A stretch of 12,187 bases of DNA from Candidatus Curtissbacteria bacterium RIFCSPHIGHO2_12_FULL_41_17 (lineage in GTDB: Bacteria > Patescibacteriota > Microgenomatia > Curtissbacterales > GWA2-41-24): positions 1 to 12,187 of the forward strand of contig MFBL01000002.1 of NCBI GenBank assembly GCA_001774945.1, in the 5' to 3' direction. The translations under genes were made by a program, and so were the position numbers. Shown here in pieces: positions 1-4,919 of this stretch. Below the pieces are notes generated by a model that did no database searches, was not told the origin of the DNA, and was given only the letters and a program-made list of their open reading frames with translations. Within the stretch, counting starts at the first letter, position 1; each line of letters begins with the position of its first letter.

Positions 1-639
1 CGTCCTTTCAAACTGCCCCATATTGGCGGCGTTGATCCTAAAATACGCCTGCAGCGGAATATCGACTGAAACTCCCGGAGGAACATAAATAAAAGATCCA
101 CCGGACCAGACAGCAGAGTTTAGACTGGCGAATTTATTGTCCGCCGGCGGAATAGATCTGCCGAAATAAGACTTGACTATATCGGGATACTTTTTAAGCC
201 CCGTATCCATATCGGTAAATATGACACCCTTGTCCTCCCATTGTTTTTGAAATGAATGATAAACAGCTTCGGATTCGTACTGGGCCGTCACCCCGGCCAA
301 AAACTTACGCTCGGCTTCGGGAATGCCAATGGCATCGTAAGTGTCTTTGATCTCCTTGGGCAGATCTTCCCATGACTTTTTCTGATCCGTTGTCGGTTTT
401 ATGTAGTAAAAAATGTTATCGAAATTAATTGTTGAAAGATCTGCACCCCACGTCGGCATCTTCTTGGAGAAGAAAATCTCCAGCGCCTTCAACCTTAACT
501 CTCTCATCCACTGCGGCTCACTCTTCATCCCGCTAATTTGCTCCACCACGTTCCGAGAAAGACCACGTTTTGATTTGAAAACGTAGTTTTCCGGTTTGCT
601 AAAACCGTATTTATAATCAGCAATTTGTAAATCGTTCAT
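1..639 (-). CDS. sufB: SufB, Fe-S cluster scaffold subunit (N-terminal 213 residues, cut by window edge)
   Basis: The reading frame is open from ATG at 639 to the window edge, giving 213 of the roughly 470 residues usual for SufB. SufB is the core of the SufBC2D complex, which assembles Fe-S clusters in the cytoplasm using sulphur delivered by a SufS-type desulphurase. Family hallmarks seen are the N-terminal block with GLSRNVVEQIS and EPQWMRELRLKALE, followed by the start of the beta-helix core with SGGSFIYVPPGV and the PLQAYFRINAANMGQFERT region. The start is fixed because the ATG at 653 runs into a TGA after five codons. There is no Shine-Dalgarno. It lies 30 bases after the sufC stop, so it is probably co-transcribed. 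sufD and sufS would be expected further left, outside the window. Identification is firm from the sequence; the role is family knowledge. Confidence 0.95.
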   Translation of the reverse strand, partial: MNDLQIADYKYGFSKPENYVFKSKRGLSRNVVEQISGMKSEPQWMRELRLKALEIFFSKKMPTWGADLSTINFDNIFYYIKPTTDQKKSWEDLPKEIKDTYDAIGIPEAERKFLAGVTAQYESEAVYHSFQKQWEDKGVIFTDMDTGLKKYPDIVKSYFGRSIPPADNKFASLNSAVWSGGSFIYVPPGVSVDIPLQAYFRINAANMGQFERT

Positions 640-654
640 CGTTTATCGTTCATC
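627..654 (-). repeat. Adjacent 14-bp direct repeat spanning the sufB start codon
   Basis: Two neighbouring 14-base units (627-640 and 641-654) match at 12 of 14 positions; on the minus strand each begins GATGAACGAT. The second copy on the transcript contains the real sufB ATG, while the first gives an ATG that reads M-N-D-K-R and then stops. The sufB start region is therefore duplicated. Confidence 0.75.
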
Positions 655-668
655 GGGTAGTATCTCCC

Positions 669-781
669 GTCATTCTGAACTTGATTCAGAATCTGATTCT
701 CGCATTCGCGAGAATGACATGCTTTTTGATTGCTTCGCTCGCCTCGCTTCGCTTGCGAAGCGGGCTTCGCTCGCAATGACA
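669..781 (-). repeat. Dispersed hairpin repeats that encode the SufC C-terminal tail
   Basis: Two adjoining elements are seen. At 669-718 the ends are inverted (GTCATTCT / AGAATGAC) and enclose two perfect 7-bp hairpins, 673-679/685-691 and 697-703/708-714. At 731-780, GCTTCGCTCGC occurs twice (732-742, 764-774) around an 8-bp stem (745-752/755-762). Elements of this look, whose reverse complement reads TGTCATTGCGAGCGAAG, are known as intergenic repeats in other bacteria. Here they are translated as the last ~37 residues of SufC, which are rich in S, E, R and A. Confidence 0.8.
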
Positions 782-1632
782 TTTGCGTTGGTCTTTAGTC
801 GTTCGTCGTTAAGCACCTCATAACCCCTTTCTTCAATTTGCCTTGCCAACTTCATACTTCCTGATTTAACAATTATCCCATCCATCATAATGTGCACAAA
901 ATCCGGCTTTAAATATCTCAGTATCCGGGCGTAGTGCGTAATTATCAAAATGGATGACCGCGGATTTTTGGTTGTAAACTGATTTATCGCGGATGTCACT
1001 GTTTTCAACCCATCCACATCCAAGCCGCTATCAATTTCGTCCAGAATCACCAGTTTGGGCGCAAGTGCCATCATCTGCAAGATCTCACTTCGCTTTTTTT
1101 CTCCTCCGCTAAAACCTTCATTCAAAGAACGGGAAAGAAAATCTTCCGAAAGCTTAAGATCTCTAAGATAACCGACTAATTCTTGCCGAAGAATGCGTGC
1201 GCCACCAACATCAATAGTTGCAAGCGGCGAATAGATTTTCTTCTTCCTTGCTACACTGTTATATAACGGTATAGCAGACTTGCCGTTGGATTGTTTTGCA
1301 CGTCTTAGAACATTAAAAACAGAAACTCCCGGAATCTCGACAGGGTGCTGGAATGCCAGAAAAATCCCAAGCCTCGCTCTTTTGTCCGGCGTGAGTTTCA
1401 TTAAATCTCTTCCCTCAAATTTGAACTTTAAACTTTGAACTTTGAACTGAGGAGCGCCCGCAATTACCTGCGCCAGCGTACTCTTCCCGCTTCCATTGGG
1501 CCCCATCAAAACATGGATTTCTCCACTTCCTACCTCAAGATCAATCCCTTTAAGGATTTCTTTCTTGCCAGCCGTAACTTTAGTGGAGGCGGGGCCTTCT
1601 ATAGAAACTTTAAGGCCTCTAATTGCAAGCAT
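670..1632 (-). CDS. sufC: SufC, ABC-type ATPase of the SUF complex, with repeat-derived insertions and tail
   Basis: SufC is the ATPase that drives the SufBCD Fe-S scaffold. In the 320 residues, Walker A GPNGSGKS is at 44-51, the Q-loop region FLAFQHPVEIPGVS at 91-104, the signature FSGGEKKR at 174-181, Walker B LVILDE at 194-199, SGLD at 202-205 and the H-loop ITHYARIL at 231-238. I start it at 1632, not at the longer upstream ATG at 1731: a GGAGG stands just upstream, the protein then begins as SufC usually does (MLAIRGLKV), and the extension overlaps the upstream gene in another frame. The start overlaps that gene's end by 14 bases, implying coupled translation. It is about 70 residues longer than usual (near 250). 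The excess is a segment around 112-150 and a tail from about 283 to 320 encoded by dispersed repeats; the stop codon itself lies in the repeat. All ATPase motifs are intact, so it is probably functional. Confidence 0.95.
   Translation of the reverse strand: MLAIRGLKVSIEGPASTKVTAGKKEILKGIDLEVGSGEIHVLMGPNGSGKSTLAQVIAGAPQFKVQSLKFKFEGRDLMKLTPDKRARLGIFLAFQHPVEIPGVSVFNVLRRAKQSNGKSAIPLYNSVARKKKIYSPLATIDVGGARILRQELVGYLRDLKLSEDFLSRSLNEGFSGGEKKRSEILQMMALAPKLVILDEIDSGLDVDGLKTVTSAINQFTTKNPRSSILIITHYARILRYLKPDFVHIMMDGIIVKSGSMKLARQIEERGYEVLNDERLKTNANVIASEARFASEARRAKQSKSMSFSRMRESDSESSSE
1249..1276. repeat. 28-bp near-perfect palindrome inside sufC
   Basis: Reading inward from TGCTA at 1249 and from TAGCA at 1276, the 28 bases equal their own reverse complement except at two symmetric pairs; the centre is GTTATATAAC. 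It is translated as SufC residues 119-128, inside the segment that canonical SufC proteins lack. This resembles the in-gene palindromic elements of Rickettsia in form only. Confidence 0.7.
1412..1452. repeat. Short tandem repeat (TTTGAAC/TTTAAAC type) inside sufC
   Basis: TTTGAAC occurs at 1420-1426, 1434-1440 and 1441-1447, with a related TTTAAAC between. It is read as SufC residues 62-72 (FKVQSLKFKFE), the strand just after Walker A where family members have a short variable hairpin. The frame is kept. Confidence 0.6.
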
Positions 1633-1876
1633 CCTGATTTCCTCCAATCGCCCAAGATTCTCTTCGGCTCTTTTCCTCTTGTGGCTTGAAAAGATAATAT
1701 TTGGTGCCGGCAGGCCTTGCCCTCTGGTCAACTCTTATCGCAGCGTGCACATATTCAGCATCATCAGCAAAAGCAATAATCGTGCCCATATGGCCATCTT
1801 CTTCTCTAATCCCCAGATATAGATTGCGATATGCAGAATCAAAAGCAATCTCTCCGACCATTCTTTCGCCGCTCAT
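1619..1876 (-). CDS. Small protein of unknown function in the suf operon (85 aa)
   Basis: I do not recognise this protein. It starts at the ATG at 1876, five bases after the stop of the 75-aa gene, and ends at 1619, overlapping the sufC start by 14 bases. That packing, between an Rrf2 regulator and sufC, argues that it is a real operon member. The first half looks like a compact alpha/beta fold (GEIAFDSAYRNLYLGI, then TIIAFADDAEYVHAAIRV), and the last 30 residues are charged and probably flexible. It has a single cysteine near the C-terminus (CN-end), no metal motif, no signal peptide and no membrane segment. A role in Fe-S assembly or regulation is inferred from position only. The C-terminal third could be frame-shadowed by the sufC leader, so the exact end is less sure than the start. 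Confidence 0.65.
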   Translation of the reverse strand: MSGERMVGEIAFDSAYRNLYLGIREEDGHMGTIIAFADDAEYVHAAIRVDQRARPAGTKYYLFKPQEEKSRRESWAIGGNQDACN

Positions 1877-1881
1877 CCTGC

Positions 1882-2109
1882 CTACCGCCTCTCCTTCAGA
1901 AAAGCCTCAACCTCACTAACAAATTCCCCGGTAGGTGTCAGGGCAAAACCAAGACGAAGTATCCCCTCTATATACTGCTCATCAATAGTTGGTTTTGCGT
2001 CAGGGCCGTGCATGAGTTGGGCCACTTCATTGGCTGCTTGCCAACAACTTCCCTCATCTATTAATTGGTTTATTCTTTCCCAAGCGGAATCTTCTTGCCC
2101 AAAGTCCAT
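1882..2109 (-). CDS. Small acidic helical protein of unknown function in the suf operon (75 aa)
   Basis: I do not recognise it. The ATG at 2109 lies four bases after the Rrf2 stop, so translation is probably coupled; there is no Shine-Dalgarno. The sequence is acidic and reads as helices throughout: a first segment SAWERINQLIDEGSCWQAANEVAQLM, a loop with PDAKPTIDEQ, a second segment YIEGILRLGFAL and a final SEVEAFLKERR. It has one cysteine (C22) and no motif for metal or cofactor binding. The location between the regulator and sufC suggests a helper or modulator of the SUF system, but this is guilt by association. It is too regular and too tightly packed to be a chance frame. Confidence 0.7.
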   Translation of the reverse strand: MDFGQEDSAWERINQLIDEGSCWQAANEVAQLMHGPDAKPTIDEQYIEGILRLGFALTPTGEFVSEVEAFLKERR

Positions 2110-2113
2110 TTTT

Positions 2114-2503
2114 TTATCTTGTGACTACGAGATCGGCCACCGTTTTTTCGCCCATGGTTGCCTCCATTTGGCGCTTCATTTCCTGCCACATTTCACCGGC
2201 ACCGCAAGTGCACTGGTGGCCTTCCTCAAAACACTTTCCTTCCAAAAGCTCACCTTCGAGGATTTTCAAAACATCCAAAAGTTTAATATCGCGGGCGGAT
2301 TTGGCCAAGGTGTATCCACCTAATACGCCTTCCTTGGAAGTCAGAATGCCTGCTTCTTTAAGATCATGGGCGATTTGAGAGAGGAATTTGGGGGAGATTT
2401 GGTTTTTGTTGGCGATTTTAGAAACTGAAGTAAGCGACTTTGATTTGGCAAGATTTGATAGCAAAATTAAGCCATAATCGGCTTTTTGGGAAAGACGAAA
2501 CAT
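2114..2503 (-). CDS. Rrf2-family transcription regulator with three-cysteine cluster-binding motif
   Basis: Rrf2 proteins (IscR, NsrR, SufR-like) are winged-helix DNA-binding dimers, many of which sense Fe-S clusters. This one has the usual length (129 aa) and layout: N-terminal MFRLSQKADYGLILL, the helix-turn-helix around 27-53 (VSKIANKNQISPKFLSQIAHDLKEAG), the wing with GVLGGYTLAKSA at 59-70, and then C91, C98 and C100 with H97 near them. The cysteine spacing (x6, x1) differs from the x5, x5 of E. coli IscR, but the position on the protein is the same, so a cluster is likely. As first gene of the suf operon it most likely controls the operon according to Fe-S status. A TTGACT/TAAACT promoter lies about 90 bases upstream. 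Start at 2503 fits the family N-terminus; there is no Shine-Dalgarno. Confidence 0.92.
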   Translation of the reverse strand: MFRLSQKADYGLILLSNLAKSKSLTSVSKIANKNQISPKFLSQIAHDLKEAGILTSKEGVLGGYTLAKSARDIKLLDVLKILEGELLEGKCFEEGHQCTCGAGEMWQEMKRQMEATMGEKTVADLVVTR

Positions 2504-2515
2504 CTATAAGTTATG

Positions 2516-2584
2516 AGTTCGTAGTTCATAGTTCGTAGAATTTCTAACCACTACTTGCTACCTGCTACAAACTACGACTACTTT
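2516..2584. repeat. Period-7 tandem repeats in the leader of the suf operon
   Basis: AGTTCGT, AGTTCAT and AGTTCGT follow each other at 2516-2536. At 2551-2584 there is a second run with the same period: CTACTTG, CTACCTG, CTACAAA, CTACGA (one base short), CTACTTT. The two runs are roughly inverted relative to each other and would be transcribed as the 5' leader of the Rrf2 gene. The same type of unit occurs inside the transketolase gene at 9717-9754. Confidence 0.7.
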
Positions 2585-2590
2585 AGTGGA

Positions 2591-2619
2591 AGTTTAATAA
2601 ATTGAAGTTAAAAAGTCAA
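2591..2619 (-). promoter_or_regulatory. Promoter of the suf operon
   Basis: On the minus strand TTGACT (2619-2614) is followed after 17 bases by TAAACT (2596-2591). Predicted transcription start is near 2584, giving a leader of about 80 bases made almost wholly of period-7 repeats. Confidence 0.7.
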
Positions 2620-2639
2620 CGGTTACTTTAGTAATCGTT
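2618..2639. promoter_or_regulatory. Candidate operator dyad overlapping the suf -35 box
   Basis: Two 10-base arms, 2618-2627 and 2630-2639, are complementary at nine of ten positions. The dyad touches the -35 hexamer, a usual place for a repressor such as Rrf2. Its centre TACTTTAGT (2624-2632) recurs exactly 45 bases away at 2579-2587, over the predicted transcription start. Binding by the Rrf2 protein is inferred from position; the sequence does not match a consensus I can name. Confidence 0.4.
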
Positions 2640-2665
2640 GATCCTGAGTGTAATCGAAGGATCAA
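2638..2665 (-). repeat. Dispersed CCTTCGA...CTCAGG repeat forming a hairpin right after trxB
   Basis: TTGATCCT (2638-2645) and AGGATCAA (2658-2665) form an 8-bp stem with a 12-base loop. The hairpin begins at the base after the trxB stop. It has no T-run on the minus strand, so it may stabilise the 3' end rather than terminate. The core (CCTTCGATT..ACTCAGG) is the same family as the elements at 4773-4889, 9217-9244 and 9765-9793. Confidence 0.65.
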
Positions 2666-3619
2666 TCACTCTTGCGCTTCAAGCCACTTCTCAGCTTCCA
2701 TCGCTGCCATACAACCAAAACCTGCAGCCGTTACTGCCTGGCGATAGTGGTAGTCATGGACATCTCCGGCCACAAAAACTCCTTCAACCGAAGTCATCAT
2801 GTTGTACCTGGCGCTACCTTCCCCCAAAAGCGGCTTCTTAACAACATACCCCTTCTTATCAAGCGCCATTTCTCCTTCAAAAATCTTAGTTAATGGACTA
2901 TGTCCTATTGCCACAAACATACCGTCAATTGCCAGTTCTTTTTCGCTATTGTCACCAACATTTTCGATTTTGACCCCGCTAACCTTATCCTTCCCCAAAA
3001 CGTCAACAACCACGCTATTTAATATGAAGGAGATCTTCCCGTTCTTTTTGGCCCGATCAATCATGATTTTCGACGCCCTAAATTCATCTCTTCTATGAAT
3101 TACCGAAACCTCCGAAGCAAACTTGGTCAAAGTTAGCGCTTCTTCCATGGCGCTATCCCCGCCGCCAACAACCACCACTTTTTTATCCTTGAAAAACCAG
3201 GCATCGCACGGCGCACACGAAGAAACACCGCGACCGATAAGTTTTTGCTCATTGGGAAGCCCAAGCCAGTTAGTTTCCGCACCAGTTGCGATAATTACTG
3301 CCTGACTTTTATATGTTTTTGCCCCGGCTGAAACACTAAATGGCCTCGACTTAAAATCAACAGCAGTCACATCCTCAGCTAAAATTTCTGCTCCGAACCT
3401 TTCTGCCTGATGCCGAAAATTCTCCATCAGTTTTGGTCCCAAAATGCCTTCGACAAAACCGGGATAATTTTCAACATCGGTGGTCAGCATCAGCTGCCCG
3501 CCCCATTTAATACCGGCAAACACAAGCGGTTTTAAATTAGCCCGTGCAGCATAAAGCGCTGCCGTAAATCCGGCCGGACCGGAACCGATGATGATAACTT
3601 TACGGACTACTGCGTTCAT
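2666..3619 (-). CDS. trxB: Thioredoxin reductase (NADPH, FAD)
   Basis: TrxB transfers electrons from NADPH through FAD and a CxxC disulphide to thioredoxin in the cytoplasm. From the ATG at 3619 the protein has 317 residues, the normal length. It shows the FAD site GSGPAG near the N-terminus, the redox pair C135-A-P-C138, the NADPH-binding GGGDSA at 152-157, and the C-terminal FAD block GDVHDYHYRQAVTAAGFGCMAAMEAEKWL. The frame stays open to an ATG at 3664, but the residues added (MHNSARKVYN and on) have no counterpart in the family, and a TATAAT box sits six bases before the chosen ATG. No thioredoxin gene is next to it. It points toward the suf operon but ends in a hairpin repeat, so it is probably a separate transcript. 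Confidence 0.95.
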   Translation of the reverse strand: MNAVVRKVIIIGSGPAGFTAALYAARANLKPLVFAGIKWGGQLMLTTDVENYPGFVEGILGPKLMENFRHQAERFGAEILAEDVTAVDFKSRPFSVSAGAKTYKSQAVIIATGAETNWLGLPNEQKLIGRGVSSCAPCDAWFFKDKKVVVVGGGDSAMEEALTLTKFASEVSVIHRRDEFRASKIMIDRAKKNGKISFILNSVVVDVLGKDKVSGVKIENVGDNSEKELAIDGMFVAIGHSPLTKIFEGEMALDKKGYVVKKPLLGEGSARYNMMTSVEGVFVAGDVHDYHYRQAVTAAGFGCMAAMEAEKWLEAQE

Positions 3620-3625
3620 ATAATA

Positions 3626-3664
3626 ATTATAAAGATTATAAACTTTGCGTGCACTATTGTGCAC
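3626..3664 (-). promoter_or_regulatory. trxB promoter region with TATAAT and paired GTGCAC boxes
   Basis: TATAAT (3631-3626) is separated from the trxB ATG by six bases, which puts the predicted start of transcription on the start codon. A second TATAAT-like box lies nine bases further upstream (3640-3635). There is no good -35. Instead GTGCAC occurs twice (3649-3654 and 3659-3664) separated by TATT, an arrangement that reads the same on both strands at its boxes and covers the -35 position; it could be an activator or repressor site. Confidence 0.5.
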
Positions 3665-3888
3665 TTAAGTATGTATTCGCAAGTTTACATGAGCATTGCG
3701 AATATAACAGTTATAAAAATTATAACAGCTCCCGAATTTTTCCCGAAGCACTTTTAATTTTTAAAAACCCCAACAAAACCCGTCATGTGTACAAATTTTA
3801 CCCCGAAACTGACCATATTCGGGTAAAAATAAATCACTATTGACACCATTTAGCTACCTTGTCATAGAATGAGTCCTGTCAATTACCT
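3665..3888. other. Divergent intergenic region with several inverted repeats
   Basis: No gene is seen. GTTATAA/TTATAAC are 7-bp arms at 3710-3716 and 3720-3726 with an AAA loop. ATTCGC (3675-3680) faces GCGAAT (3698-3703). TTTTACCCCGAA (3796-3807) faces TTCGGGTAAAA (3818-3828) with one bulged C. None is followed by a T-run, so they look like operator or cruciform sites for the two divergent genes, not terminators. Confidence 0.45.
3840..3870 (+). promoter_or_regulatory. Promoter of the secreted DUF4399-like gene
   Basis: A perfect TTGACA (3840-3845) is followed by CATAGAAT; TAGAAT (3865-3870) gives a 19-base spacer. Transcription would start near 3877, about 12 bases before the ATG, and there is no Shine-Dalgarno. 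Confidence 0.6.
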
Positions 3889-4518
3889 ATGGAAAAACTT
3901 TCAAACTCTTTTGGCAAAAAACTGCTGCCGGTAGCATCCGCCGGAATTTTTCTTTTCGCAGCCTCAGGTGCGCTAGCGCAGACGAATGCACCCTCCCTAA
4001 AAATAGTTACACCCGGCGAGGCTCAAACTATATATGGAGATAAAGTACCAATCCTTCTGGCTGTTGAAAACTTCCAAATCGTGGATTACCAAACTAAGAA
4101 GGTACCAGCTCTCGGGGAAGGCCACGTGCATCTCTGGCTGGATGATAAAAATTCAACAAAAGAATCGGCAGTTAAAGTAACAGGCGACGAATTTACTTTT
4201 AGCGATGTTCCCGCAGGAGACCATTCACTGCGTGCGGAGCTTGTCAACAATGACCACTCCTCGCAAATTCCACCGCAAGTGGTAACTGTAAATTTTAAAA
4301 GCGCTCCAGTTACCACCCCCTCACCTGCTGCCGCTTCCGGATTTGACAGAAATACAGCAGTCGTCATTTTTGTAGTAGTCGCCCTAGTTATTGCAGCTGC
4401 CTGGTGGTACACGAAGGAGGAAGACGAGGAAGAAACACCTAAATCCGAAACCAAACCAAAACCTAAAAGAAAAGCACAAGCTAAGAAAAAAACGTCAAGG
4501 TCCAAGAAACGACGTTAA
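3889..4518 (+). CDS. Secreted, membrane-anchored protein with DUF4399-like beta domain and basic C-terminal tail
   Basis: The 209 residues fall into four parts. A signal peptide is seen at 1-30 (KK, hydrophobic stretch, then ALAQ as likely cleavage site). A beta-sandwich domain spans about 35-137, with GEGHVHLWLDD, the turn VPAGDHSLRAELVNNDHS and the closing PPQVVTVNFK; this pattern of His pair, PAG-H-LR and NDHS..PP matches DUF4399-type domains. A Pro/Thr/Ala linker follows. The last part is a transmembrane helix at about 156-173 (AVVIFVVVALVIAAAWW), an acidic EEDEEE patch and a strongly basic tail (KPKPKRKAQAKKKTSRSKKRR region). The domain would face outward and the Lys/Arg-rich tail inward, where it could contact nucleic acid or acidic lipid. 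Function is not known; the histidines could bind metal. It is monocistronic, with its own promoter and terminator. Confidence 0.8.
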   Translation: MEKLSNSFGKKLLPVASAGIFLFAASGALAQTNAPSLKIVTPGEAQTIYGDKVPILLAVENFQIVDYQTKKVPALGEGHVHLWLDDKNSTKESAVKVTGDEFTFSDVPAGDHSLRAELVNNDHSSQIPPQVVTVNFKSAPVTTPSPAAASGFDRNTAVVIFVVVALVIAAAWWYTKEEDEEETPKSETKPKPKRKAQAKKKTSRSKKRR

Positions 4519-4546
4519 ACCTTAACATTTGAATATTTTTAAACAG

Positions 4547-4580
4547 AAGCCCATCGCGTTTGACGTGGGCTTTTGTTTTG
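4547..4580 (+). terminator. Rho-independent terminator after the DUF4399-like gene
   Basis: AAGCCCA (4547-4553) pairs with TGGGCTT (4566-4572) around a 12-base loop, followed by a T-rich run (TTTTGTTTTG). It is 28 bases after the stop codon. Confidence 0.85.
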
Positions 4581-4587
4581 CTGGATG

Positions 4588-4626
4588 CGAATTAATACGA
4601 ATGAATTAGTCCGAATTGATACAAAT
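4588..4626. repeat. CGAATT-type direct repeat
   Basis: The 15-base unit at 4588-4602 recurs at 4612-4626 with 13 matches, and a shorter GAATGAATTAG copy lies between. It is part of the 380-bp gene-free stretch 4519-4900, which apart from the terminator consists of repeats. Confidence 0.6.
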
Positions 4627-4664
4627 AAAAAAGATCGTCATTCTGAAACTTCTCAATATTCCCC

Positions 4665-4757
4665 GTCACAAATTTTTTCTTGCTTTTCCGCCATCGGAAA
4701 ATAAGCTCTCTTATTGTGGAGTCAGCGTTTTTGCGGTTTCTAAAAAAATTTAGTGAC
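4665..4757. repeat. 93-bp element with terminal inverted repeats and internal hairpins
   Basis: The ends GTCACAAATTTTTT (4665-4678) and AAAAAAATTTAGTGAC (4742-4757) are inverted copies with one bulged base. Inside are two more stems: TTTTCCG/CGGAAAA (4684-4690/4695-4701, loop CCAT) and ATAAG/CTTAT (4701-4705/4710-4714). The whole could fold as a multi-branched RNA or be a non-autonomous mobile element (MITE-like). No transposase is in the window and no clear target duplication is seen. Confidence 0.5.
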
Positions 4758-4772
4758 AAAAATGAATTTTAT

Positions 4773-4919
4773 ACCCTTCGACTCTAAGACTCAAGCTCGA
4801 TGAGGGCTACACATGTCGATCTGCGACCCTTCGATTTCACTCAGGGTCTTACACATGCCTATCGGCGAACCTTCGATTGTGCTCAGGGTCTTGATAGACA
4901 CTAAACGTGCCTGTCGGCC
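4773..4919. repeat. Three tandem copies of the YkuK-like gene 3' end plus a CCTTCGA/CTCAGGGT element
   Basis: Units run 4773-4825, 4826-4867 and 4868-4919. Each has a CCTTCGA...CTCAGGG-type element and then, on the minus strand, 18 bases reading Ala-Asp-Arg-His-Val-stop: 4901-4918 (the real gene end), 4849-4866 and 4807-4824. The three 18-base stretches differ at several sites, all synonymous (GCC/GCA, GAC/GAT, AGG/CGA, CAC/CAT, GTT/GTG, TAG/TAA). Confidence 0.75.

Noticed and set aside
1633..1731. N-terminal extension of SufC to the ATG at 1731
   Set aside because: It overlaps the 85-aa gene in another frame, has no family counterpart, and a strong GGAGG marks the ATG at 1632.
1435..1919. 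Plus-strand open frames opposite sufC and the 85-aa gene
   Set aside because: They are antisense to genes with clear motifs, have no ribosome-binding site and show low-complexity, unprotein-like sequence.
4086..4505. 139-aa minus-strand frame opposite the DUF4399-like gene
   Set aside because: It is the mirror of a well-supported gene with signal peptide and membrane helix; the Ser/Thr-rich product reflects the opposite strand's codons.
4773..4919. CRISPR array
   Set aside because: The three units are imperfect, of unequal length (42-53 bp) and lack unique spacers; no cas genes nearby.
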